Source: Sympetrum striolatum
Lineage: Eukaryota > Arthropoda > Insecta > Odonata > Libellulidae
NCBI GenBank assembly: GCA_947579665.1
Contig: OX388345.1
Coordinates: 71,415,454-71,479,453 of the forward strand
Length of the DNA stretch: 64,000 nucleotides
Reading direction: 5' to 3'
Shown here in pieces: positions 10,421-22,489 of this stretch (positions within the stretch are counted from its first letter, which is position 1; each line of letters starts with the position of its first letter). Position numbers and translations under genes: made by a program. The notes under the pieces are model-generated. The model had not been told where the DNA came from. It did not search any database and saw only the letters and a program-made list of their open reading frames with translations.

Positions 10421-13420
10421 GGGAGACTTAAAATTGAATTTAGTTAGAATTTATTCTAAAAATTTCGGTTCTTTTTTATTTTTAAGCACTATATCCATGT
10501 AATATGATAACTAAACGTTATTTACTTCTTCAATTTACGAATACTTTATTTAAAATGTTGTAGCTATCTATTGATCCTTTTTGACGGTAGCATGTATTTT
10601 CCGTTGACACTAATAGTGCTTGTAAACAGTTATACAGTAGTATTTTTTTATTTGGTTGCTAGAACAACATCGCATTTCTATACTTTTTTGACTTCTGATT
10701 GGTTTTGACGGCTAAAATTTTCATGTTTTTGAGAACTAAAACATTAATTATTTGAATTTTTTCACGAAGCCAAATACATAAACCAACATTACGGAAGGTG
10801 ATATTATAAAAAATATATAGCTGACTTTCTTTCAATCTCCAAAGTTTACTTATTGTTTCATTGCCTTAGAATGCCGGCTTTTCTTCCTCATACATTTCTT
10901 ATGAACCCATCTTTCCCAAATATTCGTATGAGAGTTGAGTTCAACTATCACCATTGTAGTTAGGGAATTGTTTATGCCCACAAAATTACACCAATTTTTC
11001 GTCATTTTTGTCTGAATTCCTTCAATTTCGAATCGAAAACAATATTCTACGATAAAATAAGAATCTTTATTCAATTTCCTTTCTTTTGGTATTCATTTCT
11101 ATTTCGTGCGTCCATTATTTCTGATTTAATTCCGGCAAGAAAAAATGTCTGCAATCGATCAAAATAAACTTTACGTGGATTTCTTATGAGAGACGATTCG
11201 AGTTGTACTGAGTCGAACCTAGGATACTTTTGACAAACAATATCCATATGTAATAATAATAATATAATACTCCATTGGATCTGAATTGACTCCTAAAAAT
11301 TTATAATCCTATCACGTCGGCAAGTGCATGCAATTAATATTCGAAAATTTCTCCCACATATTTCTTACGGGAGTTACTGACATGGATAAATAAATGTATA
11401 CACAACGGTGATTATTATATAAGATCGTTATAATTCCGGAGGAATTATATCATCGCATCATCGCAACCTCCGACCAGCACCACGTAGTCGTAAGAGGAGT
11501 TTGAACCATCGGCGTCCTCCAATGACCTTGGGAAGATTTGATGCGGTAAGGGAGCAAGAAGCGCTAGGAAAGGTATTTTCACCTAAATTCGAGTTAAGCC
11601 GATGTGTTGGTAAGTGAAAAAGCGAGGGGTGTCTCACGCATGCCACATCAGCTGTTTTTACCTCCATTCGGTTGGGACATCGATGCACAGGAAACGGTTT
11701 TAACAGCTGTCGTTCCAGTATACCAGAGCTTTAATTAATGTCTTCCTTCTATAAATACTTGATGAACTCAAAGTTAACACATTCGTTCGGTACAAACGAG
11801 TTACTTTGCATCATTTTTCAATATCTGAGTAATCATAAAAAACTTATAATTTTCTTTGCACCTCTAAATAGTAAAAATCTAGCAATAATTTTTTTAATAT
11901 AATAATATCCGTAATAAAAACTCATAACATTAATTAATAGAGATTAAAAATTTTTACTTCTTTCAAAACGATGCATCGCAAGGAGTTCTGTGTGAAATAA
12001 ATTCAACATTTACACCGATTAGCTCTGCAGTATTGAAATCATGAACGTGCATCAGCACCTGTCTCGATATTTGGCTCAATTGGATCCAATTTTGTCGATA
12101 TATGAGCCATGATATGTACAATTAAAGGAGGATATTTCAAATTATGCCATTGGGTACTACCTAATGAAATGCAATGCAAGCGTCTTTAATGGGCAAAATT
12201 GGGACTTGGAAGTAACATATTCCATGTAATGAAAAATGGATATAGCTATTAATAAGAAAATAAAAACTAATATGCACAGATGTTTGAAAAAGCATGGCGT
12301 CAATAGGAAGAAAATAAGGAAAGAAAGAATGGTTTTATGCAGGAAAAAACAAACACCCGCAAAAAAGTAGCTTATAAAAACTTGCGAAAGAACATAAGAA
12401 GAAAGGGAGTTAGATTACATCAAAGAGGATCATGAAAATTACAATAGGTAATATAGATTACAGATTCATCAAGACATAAATATTCTTTGTCTTTGAAAGT
12501 TTATTATAAGGAAAGCTTTCCTCTCAGTGCGTAGAATGAACGTTACATTCACTTTCGTATATATTTATATTAATTAATTTACTGAAGCACACTCATTCGG
12601 ATAAGCAGTAGTCTCTATAAGATAGTCTCAGCCACCATGAGATTGGAAGAGAAGGCACCGCTCAAAGAAATTTCTACAACCTTACACGTTTCAACAGAAA
12701 ATTTTATCGGTAATTATTTCCGAAAATCAGAGAGACAGAAGAATAAAACTAGGCAAGCGTATAGGGCATCCGTTCGAGGTGTTAGAACCACAAAAATCGG
12801 ACGGTGCTAACAATTTTATGGCGGCTAATTAGAAGAAAGCTCACTCGCCTATGGACTCGAAATATAATTCCTTTCCTAAAATAAAAGGGAATTCTCGGAG
12901 CGCGGAAGGGCATTGATTATTACTGGTTGACTGAAGCTTGAGAGATTACTAGGCCATAAAAGCTTAGCGTTGAGTTTTTCCTAGTATCGATACCATCACA
13001 TACTTTGGTCGCCAGAAGGCTCGGAGAGTGAAACATAAATTGTTAGGTTTGAGCACGCTGCAGGAGGCTCAAAGAGAAAGATGAGAAGAAATGTAAGAAG
13101 AGCGACGCCGGTTAATAGTTGTTTCTTGTAAATTTATAGGCCCCACCCCGTCGGGGAAGATCTAATTAATACCCGTGCGATAACCATTCCTATTTAGAAC
13201 ATTCCAAGTGTATCGCTAGCGAGCTGAGAGGAAATTCCAACGCCGGATGCAGATTAAAGCAAATATGATGCATCGGAAGATTGCAGTAACGAAGTCAAAC
13301 ATATCCTCTTGAACTGAGATAAGGCTGTATTAATTTGAACCATTATTCGCTAGTCAAAACAGGTTATCCCAATACTGTGTACGACGAGTATCGTGATGTT
13401 GACTAATTCCACCGCTAATG
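10421..13420. other. AT-rich stretch, no gene seen
   Basis: Mostly AT-rich, with short minus-strand frames at 10850-11074 and 11458-11688 that resemble nothing known. Small GC-richer patches lie near 11.45-11.7 kb and 12.75-13.25 kb. No RNA gene or clear repeat is visible. Confidence 0.6.
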
Positions 13421-13462
13421 TAGAGGGTTGGCCAAAAGAAACGTAACACCCCGTGTCGCTAT
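13421..13462 (+). mobile_element. Possible mariner-type inverted-repeat end
   Basis: After a TA dinucleotide, AGGGTTGGCCAAAAGAAACG resembles the GGTTGG-CAAAAGTAA pattern of mariner-family ends. No matching inverted end and no transposase fragment are visible nearby, so this would be a solitary end or a chance match. Confidence 0.25.
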
Positions 13463-14150
13463 TTGCGGAGAATCGCAGAACCTCTTGGACGGAGGAAGTT
13501 CAGTGACAACAATGTAAAAAAGTGAAGGGGCTCAAGATATTGAGGATGGGGAGGAGGCGGTTACTCTTTCTTAAGATTTTCTTAAATATGGGAATATGGG
13601 AACCTAGGTAGAAACATTTGGCTAGAAGGGCCTGTAAATGGATATATTCCACGGAAATTGCGGTCCGAAGTATTGTCGGAAACTACACTCAATCAAAATA
13701 TGTTAATGTAAAATTTTATCCTAGGTGACATTTCACAGCTGCTAATGTTGCTATTGATGGTTGAGCCCTATGTAAAACTTTCCGTATTATTTGTGATAAT
13801 TTCCGAGCATCGAGGTAGCACTAAAGCTGAGAGAAATTTCACAGATGGATTTTATCCCGCTGTATCATATTCGTTTTTCTCAATCATTCCATATATGAGA
13901 AGACTTTTTTATAGTTCTTATAACGCTGTTCATTAAGTTATAAGGGTTGCCTGGCGGAATCGAATCAGTAGGGGCACCCACTTGGCCATCCGATAACTTA
14001 TCTCATGTATAACCTCCAGCATTACCATTACAGTAAAAGCTGATTCGTTTTAAATACGAGCTTAAGGACGCTCAAATATCAGATACCAGTCCGGGGCAAG
14101 CATCCGCGGAGGATTTCCAGGCTATTTATCTGTGAAGTGAATTCGGAATG
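13463..14150. other. No gene; possible decayed SINE head at 13955-14005
   Basis: A 63-codon plus frame (13745-13936) is open but unrecognised. At about 13955-14005, GGAATCGAATCA followed by CACTTGGCCATCCGATAAC resembles, in the same orientation, the reversed SINE head at 47.76-47.83 kb (CCGAACC...CACTTAGCTATCCGACCAG). The match is weak. Confidence 0.35.
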
Positions 14151-14670
14151 TATTGTTTAAATTGCAAGTGTGTATCTTCTCGGAAAGGTATGAGAGGATC
14201 TTTGGAATAATTCCAGCTGCGATCGAAGGAGACGTGTATCAGTTCTCTCGATAATTACTGACGCTCGTGCAACTTCTTCAATAGGCCGAGATGCCAGACA
14301 GATAAATGCTGAAAGTCGACGATTCTGCACTTTCAATAACGTCGGCTCTGGTGGTACGCACGAGGATCCGAGTAAATGATTTGTCGAGTTTCGCTTCAAA
14401 AGGAAAAGTGAGAAGATTTTCCACAATACGGGCGAATTAAGTTGTATCGCAGGTTTCTCTTTAAGCTTCCTATTATGGAAGCACGACTGGACGCTCGGAA
14501 CATCTCGGCTGATGCGACGATTATTGCATGAAAAGTTTTTAATCTCCGTTTCGAGCGCATCGGAAAGGAGACTTTAACGCCTGAAGGACTGCAGCCTGCT
14601 GTAGGTAGAAAGAAACGGGCTCTAATCGGGGTGTAATCACACCGAAGCTCAAACAAATTTTTCACGAGGT
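14151..14670 (-). other. GC-richer island with two 89-codon minus frames
   Basis: Two overlapping minus-strand frames (14157-14426 and 14396-14665) are open in a GC-richer segment with frequent CpG. Both translations are rich in Arg, Ser and Leu with no motif I recognise. Most likely non-coding. Confidence 0.3.
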
Positions 14671-15700
14671 TAGTTATTTAGTCGAAATTCACTTCATAGT
14701 CTCTTTAACGGTCTATATGGAAGTCGATCACATAAGTTATAAGTATCGTTGTTAACAATCGAATCCCCGGAATTAACTCTTCGGTGGTTATAGCCATGAA
14801 TAGATATATAAATAATACAATGAAAAGTAAATCAGATATGTTCAAGCTCAAATCTCTGAGATCCATAATAAATGAAACAATAAACTCTTAATAAATTTTA
14901 ACAATAAAAACTTATACATATGGAAGTTTTTTATTATTTTTTTATAATGAAAAGTTTTTATTTGGGCGTGATTGAAACTAGAACACTCTTTTATCTAAAC
15001 CATCGTCAGATGTTGTGCAACAATTAACTTAAAGTGATAGTATGAGAAAATAGAAGAATTGCGAATGTAAAAAATACCAAGAGATTCTTAGGGAAAAATT
15101 AATCGTTCCAGGACCCCCACCACAACCGAACGAAGGAGAGTATACATCAGAATATAGCCTTGAAAATATGTTTTGGTGCATCATCCAGATCAGCCACGAA
15201 ATGCTATTTCTCTACTGAGAAGACGTTAGTAGGCCCTGCGACTGGGCCATAACAAAACCCATGAGAAAATTTACAGACCGTTGATTTATGTATTTCAACC
15301 ACAACATTTGAATAGAAACTCGACGAAGAGGAAAGTAATGGATGCATTCGATTCCCTTAGAAACAGCCGATCTATGTGACTCACAATATAATTCCTATAA
15401 ATAATGCAACGTTTATTTATATAATAGAAACGAGAAATGGTGACTTTAAGTTAACGCCATAATAAGTTAGAAGTAAAGCAAGTAAAGGTAAAAGTTGAGC
15501 CTTTATTCCTTTATTATGGAAAGCCACCACAAATTTAAGGCCAATGTAGGGAACTTTGTTACTTAACATCTCCTTGTTTCAAAAATACAGGTTTCGATAA
15601 CTCTGTCTCATCATCATCCCAATGCTTCCAATAAATATCATCAAGAAACTGTCGAAACACGTTCCTTTGCGAATAAATTGGTGATGCGTACAAGTCGCTT
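14671..15700. other. AT-rich stretch, no gene seen
   Basis: No RNA gene, repeat or supported frame is visible. The segment returns to moderate GC only at its right edge, where the 15.7-kb island begins. Confidence 0.65.
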
Positions 15701-16760
15701 GGCTCATCTCCCTGACGTCATTCACCACAAAGTCAATCCCAACTTTTGGATCACACTTTCCTATTACCGAAACCGCTCAGAGACAAACAGAGAGAAATGG
15801 AAAGCATTCCAGCTCCTCGTCACCGCCGAGGGCCGATCCGTAAAATAATCCACGGACAAAAACCGCCTGCAAGATGGTGGATAGATAAAATTAACCGCTC
15901 CGCCGCGATGAAAAAAAAACCCGGGACACGAATGTGCGGGGATATTTTTTCGAGGGGCGAAGAACAATCCCCAATGTTTCCCGGGAGGTTGAAGAGCGGC
16001 GAAACCGAGGAGAGTGAACGGAGAGAAAGGAGTTCGTGTGTGAGAGAGATATTAATGGAGAGAGAGAGAGAGAGATCCGGAGGAACGGGGGGGAGAGGGG
16101 GAGAAGGATACAGTAAGACGAAGGGAAGAGTGGGAGGGAGTGAGGAGGAAGGCAGAAGAGGAGGATTTGGTGTGGAGGGGTACATAACCGGTTCAACGAC
16201 CACACAGCCTCTTCCTCCTTCCCCACCTCCCCCTTCATTCCACCACGTTCACCTGATCAACAGTCGGCCACTGAACCCTCCCTTCCTACCACTTTCGACC
16301 CATCCTCCGCATCAATCCCCCTCGAGCCAACACTCCCTCCCCTTTTATACCTATAAACGATCCAGGCTCATCTTCTTCCGTTTATCTCCCAAACTACGAA
16401 AGCCGTCGAAAATTTCCCACCCGGCATTCCACCTCTCCCCGACTCCCGGGAAATAAAAAGTTACGTCCAGTTCCGTCTTGCCTTCCACCGCGACCTTCCT
16501 AGGACTTCCTCCGAAGTATCGCTGCCCCCCGAGGTCCTCCACCTTCGCACCCAATTTTTACCTTAATGCGCGCACCGACTGCCACGCCTCGTAGACCTTT
16601 CGGAAACCTCCGCGCCGGAGATCGCATCTCGCCTGGGGGCTGAAGAGCGTTCCCCCCGTTTTAGCCTTTCTCCTTCTTTGAAACAATGCCGTCAACGTAA
16701 GTCGTCGCGCGGGTGTAACTGACGTAAATTCTCATCATGGTGCCGTTCCTTGAGAATCGC
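15701..16760. other. GC-rich low-complexity block with 236-codon frame
   Basis: This block shows strong strand asymmetry: purine-rich on the plus strand at about 15.98-16.17 kb, including a GA-repeat run near 16060-16074, then pyrimidine-rich at about 16.2-16.5 kb. The longest open frame of the window (15746-16456, plus) lies here, but its translation is Arg/Glu/Gly-rich then Pro/Ser/His-rich, reflecting nucleotide bias. Minus-strand frames of 115-127 codons are also open. GA repeats and CpG-rich DNA occur near insect promoters and Polycomb elements, so a regulatory role is possible but unproven. Confidence 0.4.
15713..15720. promoter_or_regulatory. Full CRE-type palindrome TGACGTCA
   Basis: A perfect 8-base cAMP-response-element palindrome sits at the left edge of the GC-rich block. 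Such an octamer can occur by chance in 64 kb, so only its position beside the island makes it worth noting. Confidence 0.25.
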
Positions 16761-16980
16761 CTTGGTGGGATTTGAGGATCGACTCTACTGAAGATTTGCT
16801 AAGGTTTTGCAAGAATCATCATCTCTTGCCGTAAATTTCAACAGAATTCATGGATGAATAACCGATTCCCATCATCGCTGCCTTATCATTTCCCGAAAGT
16901 TCTCTTTGGCGGATATTAAGATTAAAAAAAAGATGATGGAAATGAAATATGTATAAATTAGTACCAAGAAAGCATGCGTC

Positions 16981-17168
16981 TTGAAACCCAAAGCTAAGCA
17001 AGTGAAAATAGCGATATAAAGGGGACTCGAACCAAAGTCTCCAACTATTCTAACTAATAACAATCAGCGACCTGCCCAATAACAATAATAGAATACCTGC
17101 CTAGGAAGTGGACCTAGGTCCGAGTCCCAGTCATGTCGAAATTTATCACTTCTGTTTAGCTTTGGGTA
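16981..17168. mobile_element. Head-to-head (palindromic) pair of SINE pieces
   Basis: The left arm carries a reversed tRNA-type B box (GGGACTCGAACC near 17020) and the right arm a forward one (GGTCCGAGTCCC near 17117). ACCCAAAGCTAA (16986-16997) and its exact reverse complement TTAGCTTTGGGT (17156-17167) form the outer ends. The arms align through about 80 bases, including AAGTGA and TTCGA blocks. The head matches the family at 9.1, 22.4 and 47.8 kb. A cloverleaf does not form well, so these are SINE heads rather than tRNA genes. Confidence 0.65.
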
Positions 17169-19720
17169 TTAAAACTAAATCCAGCTAGAAATATGTTTAG
17201 CCGAGAATCCATCCGCATTCCAATAATAAGATTACATCTCAAATATCTAACAAGCAGACGAACATAGATACGACGCTAGCGACGTCTGCCCAGTTCTCTC
17301 CGCTCCTATATTTTGCTGAATTCTCCGACCGTCGCAACCGTTGCAGAAATACCTCCCTTGATTCCCAACGAAACTGTAAAAATAATCGCTAAAACTTTTT
17401 CATCCGACCTCGGCAGGTAGTCAGCGTGCCGCTGATGGTACTCGGAAAAAGATTTAATGGTCCGTGAATAACAACATAATGATTTAACTGATCAAATAAT
17501 TTATGAAAAATTGAAACAGGTAATTTCACGTACAAATAGGCCGTTAAATGTAGAATTTCTTCTGATACGTGGTTTAGTGTTTTTTTTTTACTTTTTGGTG
17601 AAGTGCGTCTGAAAAGGTCTTATTTATAGAAAACTCATATCGGCACTAAGTATTACCAGGAAAACCGTGCAGATTATCAAGTTTAAATTTCCATTCATAT
17701 TCTGAAATTTATTGATATGATGTCATTAAAGCAAATAAACGTATTAGAAATGAACGTAATACATTTAAGGGCAAAATTAAAGTTTTGAACTGAGAATAGA
17801 CGTTTTTACTTTAATATCAAGTTGTAAAAGGAAAGCCAAGATTTTGAAAGAATATTTTCTTAAGAAATTTTGTTTTTAATCACGAGATCAAGCGATGAAA
17901 TAGAATAGGTATATTTAAAGAAAACAAATAATCGTGCAACAATAAATAAAGCGTCTTATTTTTATAGTGCTTCAATGCAAGATTTCACAAACTTGCTCCC
18001 TTCTTACAAATTTATTTCATCTTCGTAATTTAACTGTAGTGGAAATGGTACCACCATGAAAGATTTTAAGACTATATCTACTTAAACAATGATGATGTTA
18101 GCTGCAAAAGAAAATGGATAGAAACGTATTTTCTGTATTAGAGTTCAATACAAATCTTAATTTTCTGATTAGATAAAATTTTCCATCGAAAGGGATGGAT
18201 TGCTAAAAATATAAACACATATGAAACTTTCATGTTGCTAGTGATTACTGAGCACCAATACGCACTTTTAGCTTACATTTCTCTACGCACTTACAAAAAA
18301 TGAAAATGGATATAAAGCTTGCGCCCAGTCTTCATACGCAACCAACCTATGACGGTAATAATATGTTTTCGCATGTACTGTCGCAAATGATTTACCATGA
18401 GTGTGAGAAAGTTCAGATGTTTCGGGACATGAACTAAAACGCCTTATACGATTCCTCCACAAATCTTTTGTAGCGAACTTGAAACCCCATCATGAGATTC
18501 GCTCAGTGTAGCTATTCGACGAAACTTCCTATTAAAACAACGTCAGCACGTAGGGCGTCATCTCCGACGGGCTCAGCCTCGGGCGTTCAAATCTCCAGCC
18601 ACCCCACCGCCTCTCTCCTCTATCTTCAACAACTCCCTTTCTGATTGCATGCCCTTCTCCGCACAACCTCCCACCGCCAAACTCGCATCCCCTATCCTCG
18701 ACTATCTCCTCATTCAATCCAATCCCCCACCCACGCCTGCGAATACTGCTCCTCCCCCACCATTTGAATTATATAAGATTTATTTGATTCCCACAAAAAT
18801 ATAAAATTTTACAAGTAATATGGATAGTTTTAGGTTACCTCTGAAGCAAACCTGCGCTGAGGGAACCATAATAGACACCATATCTGCTCATTTCCATTCT
18901 AGATTACAACATGGCATTGTGTGATGGGGTGGTGCCTATCATTCCGTTATGAGTTCTTTTTTTAGAAGAACAACTTTTTAAGTTATGCTTCGTAGTTCCA
19001 CAATCATTAGACGAACTTATTCTCCTTTCAAGATGTGTTTTCCTCGAAGTTAGGCTTGAGTATATTAATTTTATTTTACAATATCAGGCGTTTAAAAGTT
19101 ACTTTATGAAATGCTCTTATAGTAATTCTGCGTGTCTCAAGAAATAAGTTATACTTTCCTCTGTACGCGGAATTATAAACTCTACCATTAAGAAGTCTTT
19201 TTGTTTGAAATATACTAAGTATTGTTATTTTAATAGTGGTGGTTCCGTAAATAATCCCTACATTTTATGTAATTTAAGAAGGAATTCCTGTTTTGAAAAC
19301 CCACACCCATTGTCGAGATTTATTAGCAATTTTATACATATTTATATGGCACCATAATTGTACCATACCACCATATGTACACGTAGATTAAGGGAATGCC
19401 TTTTTCCTCTAATGATGATGAAGTAAATTTGTTGCTTTTTTCCATTTTATGTAATCTCTACTTCTTTTCACAATTTTACGAGTAAGTATGTATATTTTTT
19501 TTCAATGTTTATTTCAATTGTATTTACCCTAAAACATCTGTTTAGATTAACCTGAGTAATGGAAATCTCTATGTAAAGATCCCATCTGGGATGCTTAAAT
19601 TTCACTTTTAGTTAAAAGTATAATATTACCATTATCATTATATGTATTAAACATGATAAAATATTCTTTATTGTATATAAAACACTAACATTAGCCAAAT
19701 TGAACTCAACTGCACTACTG
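17169..19720. other. Mostly AT-rich, no gene seen
   Basis: A GC-richer patch lies at about 17260-17450 and a pyrimidine-rich one at about 18530-18765, where a 61-codon minus frame is open. The remainder is AT-rich. No RNA gene or repeat is recognised. Confidence 0.6.
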
Positions 19721-19731
19721 TACACTCTACT

Positions 19732-19804
19732 GTAGTATTATATTAATATGTCTACTTACAGTATTTCAGTATACTTTACAGTAGACATATTAATATATTA
19801 CTAC
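19732..19804. repeat. 24-bp inverted repeat around 25-base loop
   Basis: Left arm 19732-19755 and right arm 19781-19804 are reverse complements with a single mismatch. The arms begin GTAGTA and end ATATGTCTAC on the left strand. They are very AT-rich, with a TATTAATA core. It could be a MITE relic or a small hairpin; no function is implied. Confidence 0.6.
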
Positions 19805-19852
19805 TTAAAAGATAAACTAATTTCAAAACTTTAAGCAACATAAGATGCTGCA

Positions 19853-20580
19853 GTGGTAATAATCCCAGACTTACAAACAATGAGTACGAATGTTCGAATC
19901 TATTTTTCAATCCAGTTTACCGTCACATGTAATTTCCTTGTGTTCTTTGCGTCCCTTCTCAAATCTTCCCCGACGACCGCTATCCCTTATGGAAGCGCGG
20001 CTGCCGAAAGAGCGGCTGCGATTCGCGGGATCGGGGCAGGGAATTAGCGGTGGATCTCCGAGCCAATTGATTACTGCCGATTCCGTTACCGTGACAATCC
20101 CACGAGCTGGCTGGTTCTCACGGGAAGAAAAAGTGCAGTCTTAGCATAAAACCTTTAAAGACGCTCCGGGACGGTTTATTTCTTCCCCGGCAGGCGGTCG
20201 GTGCCATTGACTTGTCTCTCGTATTGGGTATGTGATACTTAGCGTGTTTCCTTTCCGGGCCGGAGACTGTTATATATAGGTGTCCCGACCGGTGCGGATT
20301 TATACGAATTCGTGTTATTTTGCCTTTTGCTCGACCGACTGCGAGGAATGATTGCGGTATTCACCTGTCGACGCGTGTTTTATCGTTACTTTTTCATCTG
20401 CCGCTCCTTTAAAAGGAGACGATGCGAAAGTTTCCGTTAGTGGAAGCCTGCGCCGAGATCGAATTTGACAAACAGAAAAGTGAAATGTTTTAATGACGTT
20501 CGCGGAATCGGACGAACGGTATAAATGGTTCAGGGAACTGGTTTTCCTTCGGGGGGTGCAGGGGATTAAGGGGACGTCAG
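19853..20580. other. GC/CpG-rich island with a TATA-like run
   Basis: From about 19960 to 20580 the sequence is GC- and CpG-rich. Overlapping plus frames of 64 and 84 codons are open but unrecognised. TATATATAGG at 20271-20280 is a good TATA-box match just after a GC-rich segment, and GC-rich DNA continues downstream, but I see no convincing initiator about 30 bases later. A promoter on the plus strand is conceivable. Confidence 0.3.
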
Positions 20581-22270
20581 AGCTTTCAGTTTAATTGCAT
20601 CAATGTGCTTATGTGGTAAAGGCCTTTGATGAAAGAATTGCAAGGTCAGAGAAGTAGAATATTTCAATTTTTATTTCAAAAGTGGAGATACAGTGGAACT
20701 TGGGTAATTAGTACTTCTGTATTTCAAAATCGTTTTTAATTCGAACCTTTTCCTGGTATGTAGCATTCTATATCCAAACCAAAAATCATGATTGATTCCA
20801 ATTTTATGTTGACTAATTCTAACTTTTTACGACTGTGAAAATGTAATTTCGGAACACTAACATCTCAAATGACGACCAGGTGATGTTAGAATGCTGTCTA
20901 GGTCCCTTGCTCTCACCCCTGTACCAGGTACATCTTGTGCGCAATTTGTATAGTACATTTTGTGTGTACTCGCTCATTCCTCATCTGTCGCGACATATCA
21001 ATCAAAGGAAAGAGCTCTCGAGTTGTGAACAGGAAAATTATTAATTTTTTGACTATCAATCAAACAAACAATCTATATAATAATAATTTTAAAAAATAAA
21101 TGCTTGTTACATGTATAACGAAGTTTGTTATTCAACCGTTACTTACAAACATCTTAAAATAAAATTTCAGAGGAATCCGAATGTTTTACCTATTTCCTCC
21201 AGATTAGAATTATCCAACTTTCATTCTGCATCTAAATTGAGGAATTAACAATGCACTAATGGACCTGATGTATTTACAATCTTAGCGGCTCACTTCATTC
21301 CTAAGCTTTCCTGACTATCCAGCCACCGGAGTAGATAATGTTGAGTAAATCTGAGCTGAATTGTTTCCTCCAATTTGAATGCGTTTGTTATTATTCCATT
21401 AAATACAAAAATTCTCGAAAGACTCTTACCATAGATCTCCAAGGATCTGAATAAAAGTCCCCTCTGTTCTTGATTCCCCGCCTTCGTCTATTCGCCATGC
21501 GAAATTTCAACTCCAACTCCACCGCCTTCAATCCATTACCTCGACGTTGCCTTTTTCGTGTCCCACCTCCGTCATGGTGCCCTTGTTCCATCAACATTTT
21601 TTCCCTCCTTTTCTTTTGTTTCTCCTCTCCCATTGTTTCACTCTCTCTCTCTCTTCCGCCGCTTTCTTAGCAAGCGTTAATGTCACTGAATGGGTGGCCG
21701 CCACGAATTGCATCACGCGGCAAACCAATCGTCGGCTATTCAATCATCAAAGTCTCCAAAACCGTAATTACTTAAAAGAGATGGTGTCTTTGTGTATATG
21801 TCCACCTTTTGTATCCCTTAATGTTAGCAAAGAAGATTGAAAACTACCAGAAAACAGAGCTTTTCCTACACCAGCTATATCGTCAATCATTATTCGAATT
21901 CGTGATTTAGATGATATCCAGTGTAATTCTGCGGGCATTGACCGAAAAGATACTCCAAGACATATCAGGGAAGCAGATGATAGAACCATGTGCTTCAAAG
22001 ATTGATTATTTCTGCAGAAGATACCCGACAGTAATAGGATAGAGGAATTGACTTGATTAACTTGACTAATGATCCCCATGCCAAACTCTAAAAGACTGCC
22101 ACTATGTATGGATGTTGAAGTATACTATTATGAGTTTATTTTCGATAGAGATAGAGATTATTTGCTGGATAATTTTGAATTCATCTATTAAAAATCTTAA
22201 TTAATGGTTTTTCTTTACTCAAAGAATGTAAAAAATAATAAGAAAATTTGATATGTCTATTAATACTAAA
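20581..22270. other. No supported gene; pyrimidine-rich patch
   Basis: AT-rich until about 21430, then a GC-richer segment with a CT-rich run near 21550-21665 that leaves open frames of 66-97 codons on both strands. The translations reflect base bias (Ser/Leu/Phe-rich on plus, Arg/Lys-rich on minus). A minus-strand frame at 21768-22079 (103 codons) is unrecognised. Confidence 0.45.
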
Positions 22271-22274
22271 ACAT

Positions 22275-22485
22275 AGTGATCTAGGTTCCGATGGGGATCC
22301 ATATGAAAGGGGTCAGAATTGCACAAGTTAAAGGGTGAATGGTGACATTAGACCTAAAAGCATACACCTAGGATAATTCCCAATGAAAAACGGACATGGA
22401 AATTGGGCATGTACCGCGACTCGAACCAGGATCTACCACTTTCCCGACAATTTCTCTATCAAACCCCACTGAGTAGTAATTTGAG
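22275..22485 (-). mobile_element. tRNA-derived SINE copy
   Basis: Read on the minus strand, a tRNA-like head with B box GGTTCGAGTCG (complement of 22417-22427) and an A-box-like TTTGATAGAGA is followed by a body that aligns with 9083-9175. The shared body includes CATGTCCGTTTTTCATTGGG and CACCATTCACCC-type words. A TAGGTCTAATG segment separates the conserved blocks. Sequence decay shows that the copy is old. Confidence 0.65.
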
Positions 22486-22489
22486 TCAA

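Noticed and set aside
15746..16456. 236-codon plus-strand frame as a protein gene
   Set aside because: The translation mirrors GA-rich then CT-rich nucleotide tracts, minus-strand frames are open too, and no domain is visible.
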